Translations under genes and position numbers: made by a program
The notes under the pieces: model-generated
The model's input: the letters and a program-made list of their open reading frames with translations, nothing else
The model's database searches: none
Told to the model about the DNA's origin: nothing
Part shown: one piece after another, positions 5,722-5,964 of the stretch
How positions within the stretch are numbered: the stretch's first letter is position 1
How the letters are laid out: the number at the start of each line of letters is the position of its first letter
DNA from: Deltaproteobacteria bacterium
GTDB taxonomy: Bacteria > Desulfobacterota > DSM-4660 > Desulfatiglandales > HGW-15
Length of the DNA: 5,964 bases
Assembly: GCA_019308985.1 (NCBI GenBank)
Contig: JAFDHB010000201.1
Location: 1 to 5,964, forward strand
Reading direction: 5' to 3'

Positions 5722-5947
5722 AGACAGGACATTATAACTTTTTCTTTGAGAATATGGAATGTCCGGCTAGGAGTCACGGCCGGAGTTATTCAAGAAGATC
5801 CGGAAGCCTCTGTGAAACTAGAGTGGCAGTAGCATTTTAGCTGTTTGAATAGCGATTCAGAGAACTCGGTGATGGACGAACGGGGGTGATGATGCCTTTT
5901 CTTGCGTTCCGAGCCTCCCGGGCTGGTCTTTTCTGCGACTTATCTGC

Positions 5948-5964
5948 GGGGGAGTTCTGCCCCC
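5948..5964 (+). other. Inverted repeat GGGGG / CCCCC cut by window end
   Basis: GGGGG (5948-5952) and CCCCC (5960-5964) can pair around a 7-base loop. The stem may continue past the edge, so its role cannot be judged. Confidence 0.25.

Larger units (their letters stand above)
5532..5964 (+). other. 433-base region without a convincing gene
   Basis: No reading frame here has both a credible start and recognisable protein character on either strand. The first half is dominated by GC-rich hairpins (5548-5563, 5612-5659). The second half is AT-richer, with a TTGACA box and further inverted repeats: TCCGGC at 5762-5767 with GCCGGA at 5779-5784. It most likely spans the end of the operon and the upstream region of a following gene beyond the window. 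Confidence 0.6.

Noticed and set aside
5731..5736. Perfect TATAAT on the minus strand
   Set aside because: No matching -35 at 16-18 bases, and no minus-strand gene downstream for it to serve.
5382..5913. 12-base direct repeat TTGCGTTCCGAG at 5382-5393 and 5902-5913
   Set aside because: About one exact 12-base repeat is expected by chance in 6 kb. One copy is coding sequence and the flanks do not match.
5889..5964. Open frame from ATG at 5889 to the window end
   Set aside because: Only 25 codons are visible, the purine block before it is not a proper Shine-Dalgarno, and it runs into a G5/C5 inverted repeat. A real gene start cannot be supported.
1..5964. CRISPR arrays, tRNA/rRNA genes, insertion sequences, phage or defence genes
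   Set aside because: I looked for regular repeat-spacer units, tRNA cloverleaf arms, transposase-like frames and flanking terminal repeats and saw none.

Overview
The window carries five same-strand protein genes followed by about 430 bases with no convincing gene. Gene content points to catabolism in a bacterium of moderate GC content. The strong AGGAGG-type ribosome binding sites, one TTG start, and the mix of flavoprotein, MmgE/PrpD, EthD and SDR enzymes would suit an environmental and possibly anaerobic organism, such as a Desulfobacterota member or a syntrophic Clostridia-type lineage. That taxonomic guess is weak and rests on gene flavour only.

Layout: (1) 1-1251, the C-terminal 416 residues of an FAD-dependent dehydrogenase of the fumarate reductase/flavocytochrome c/3-ketosteroid dehydrogenase superfamily, whose 5' end lies outside the window; (2) 1330-2688, an MmgE/PrpD family protein; (3) 2780-3106, a small EthD-domain protein; (4) 3263-4702, a second, diverged MmgE/PrpD protein that starts at TTG; (5) 4764-5531, a classical NAD(P)-dependent short-chain dehydrogenase/reductase. 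Gaps between genes are 61-156 bases. Each internal gene has its own Shine-Dalgarno sequence, and no strong terminator is visible between genes, so one polycistronic operon is likely, with local RNA structure at the junctions. The tail at 5532-5964 holds several GC-rich hairpins and a TTGACA box, and reads as the operon end plus the regulatory region of a following unit.

How the genes may work together (inference): flavin-dependent desaturation or reduction of a C-C bond, hydration/dehydration or epimerisation by the MmgE/PrpD proteins, and alcohol/ketone oxidoreduction by the SDR would form a beta-oxidation-like series on a non-standard acid or cyclic substrate. EthD would be an accessory small dimeric alpha/beta-barrel protein. 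The substrate cannot be read from the sequence.

The most interesting point is the pair of MmgE/PrpD paralogues. They align without a gap across the catalytic core at about 40% identity by hand count. Both replace the Lys/His pair of the cis-aconitate decarboxylase-type active site with an Arg-Asn version, and they differ from each other at the usual active-site Tyr (Phe in the first, Tyr in the second). This suggests a sub-lineage with two specialised, or possibly paired, enzymes.
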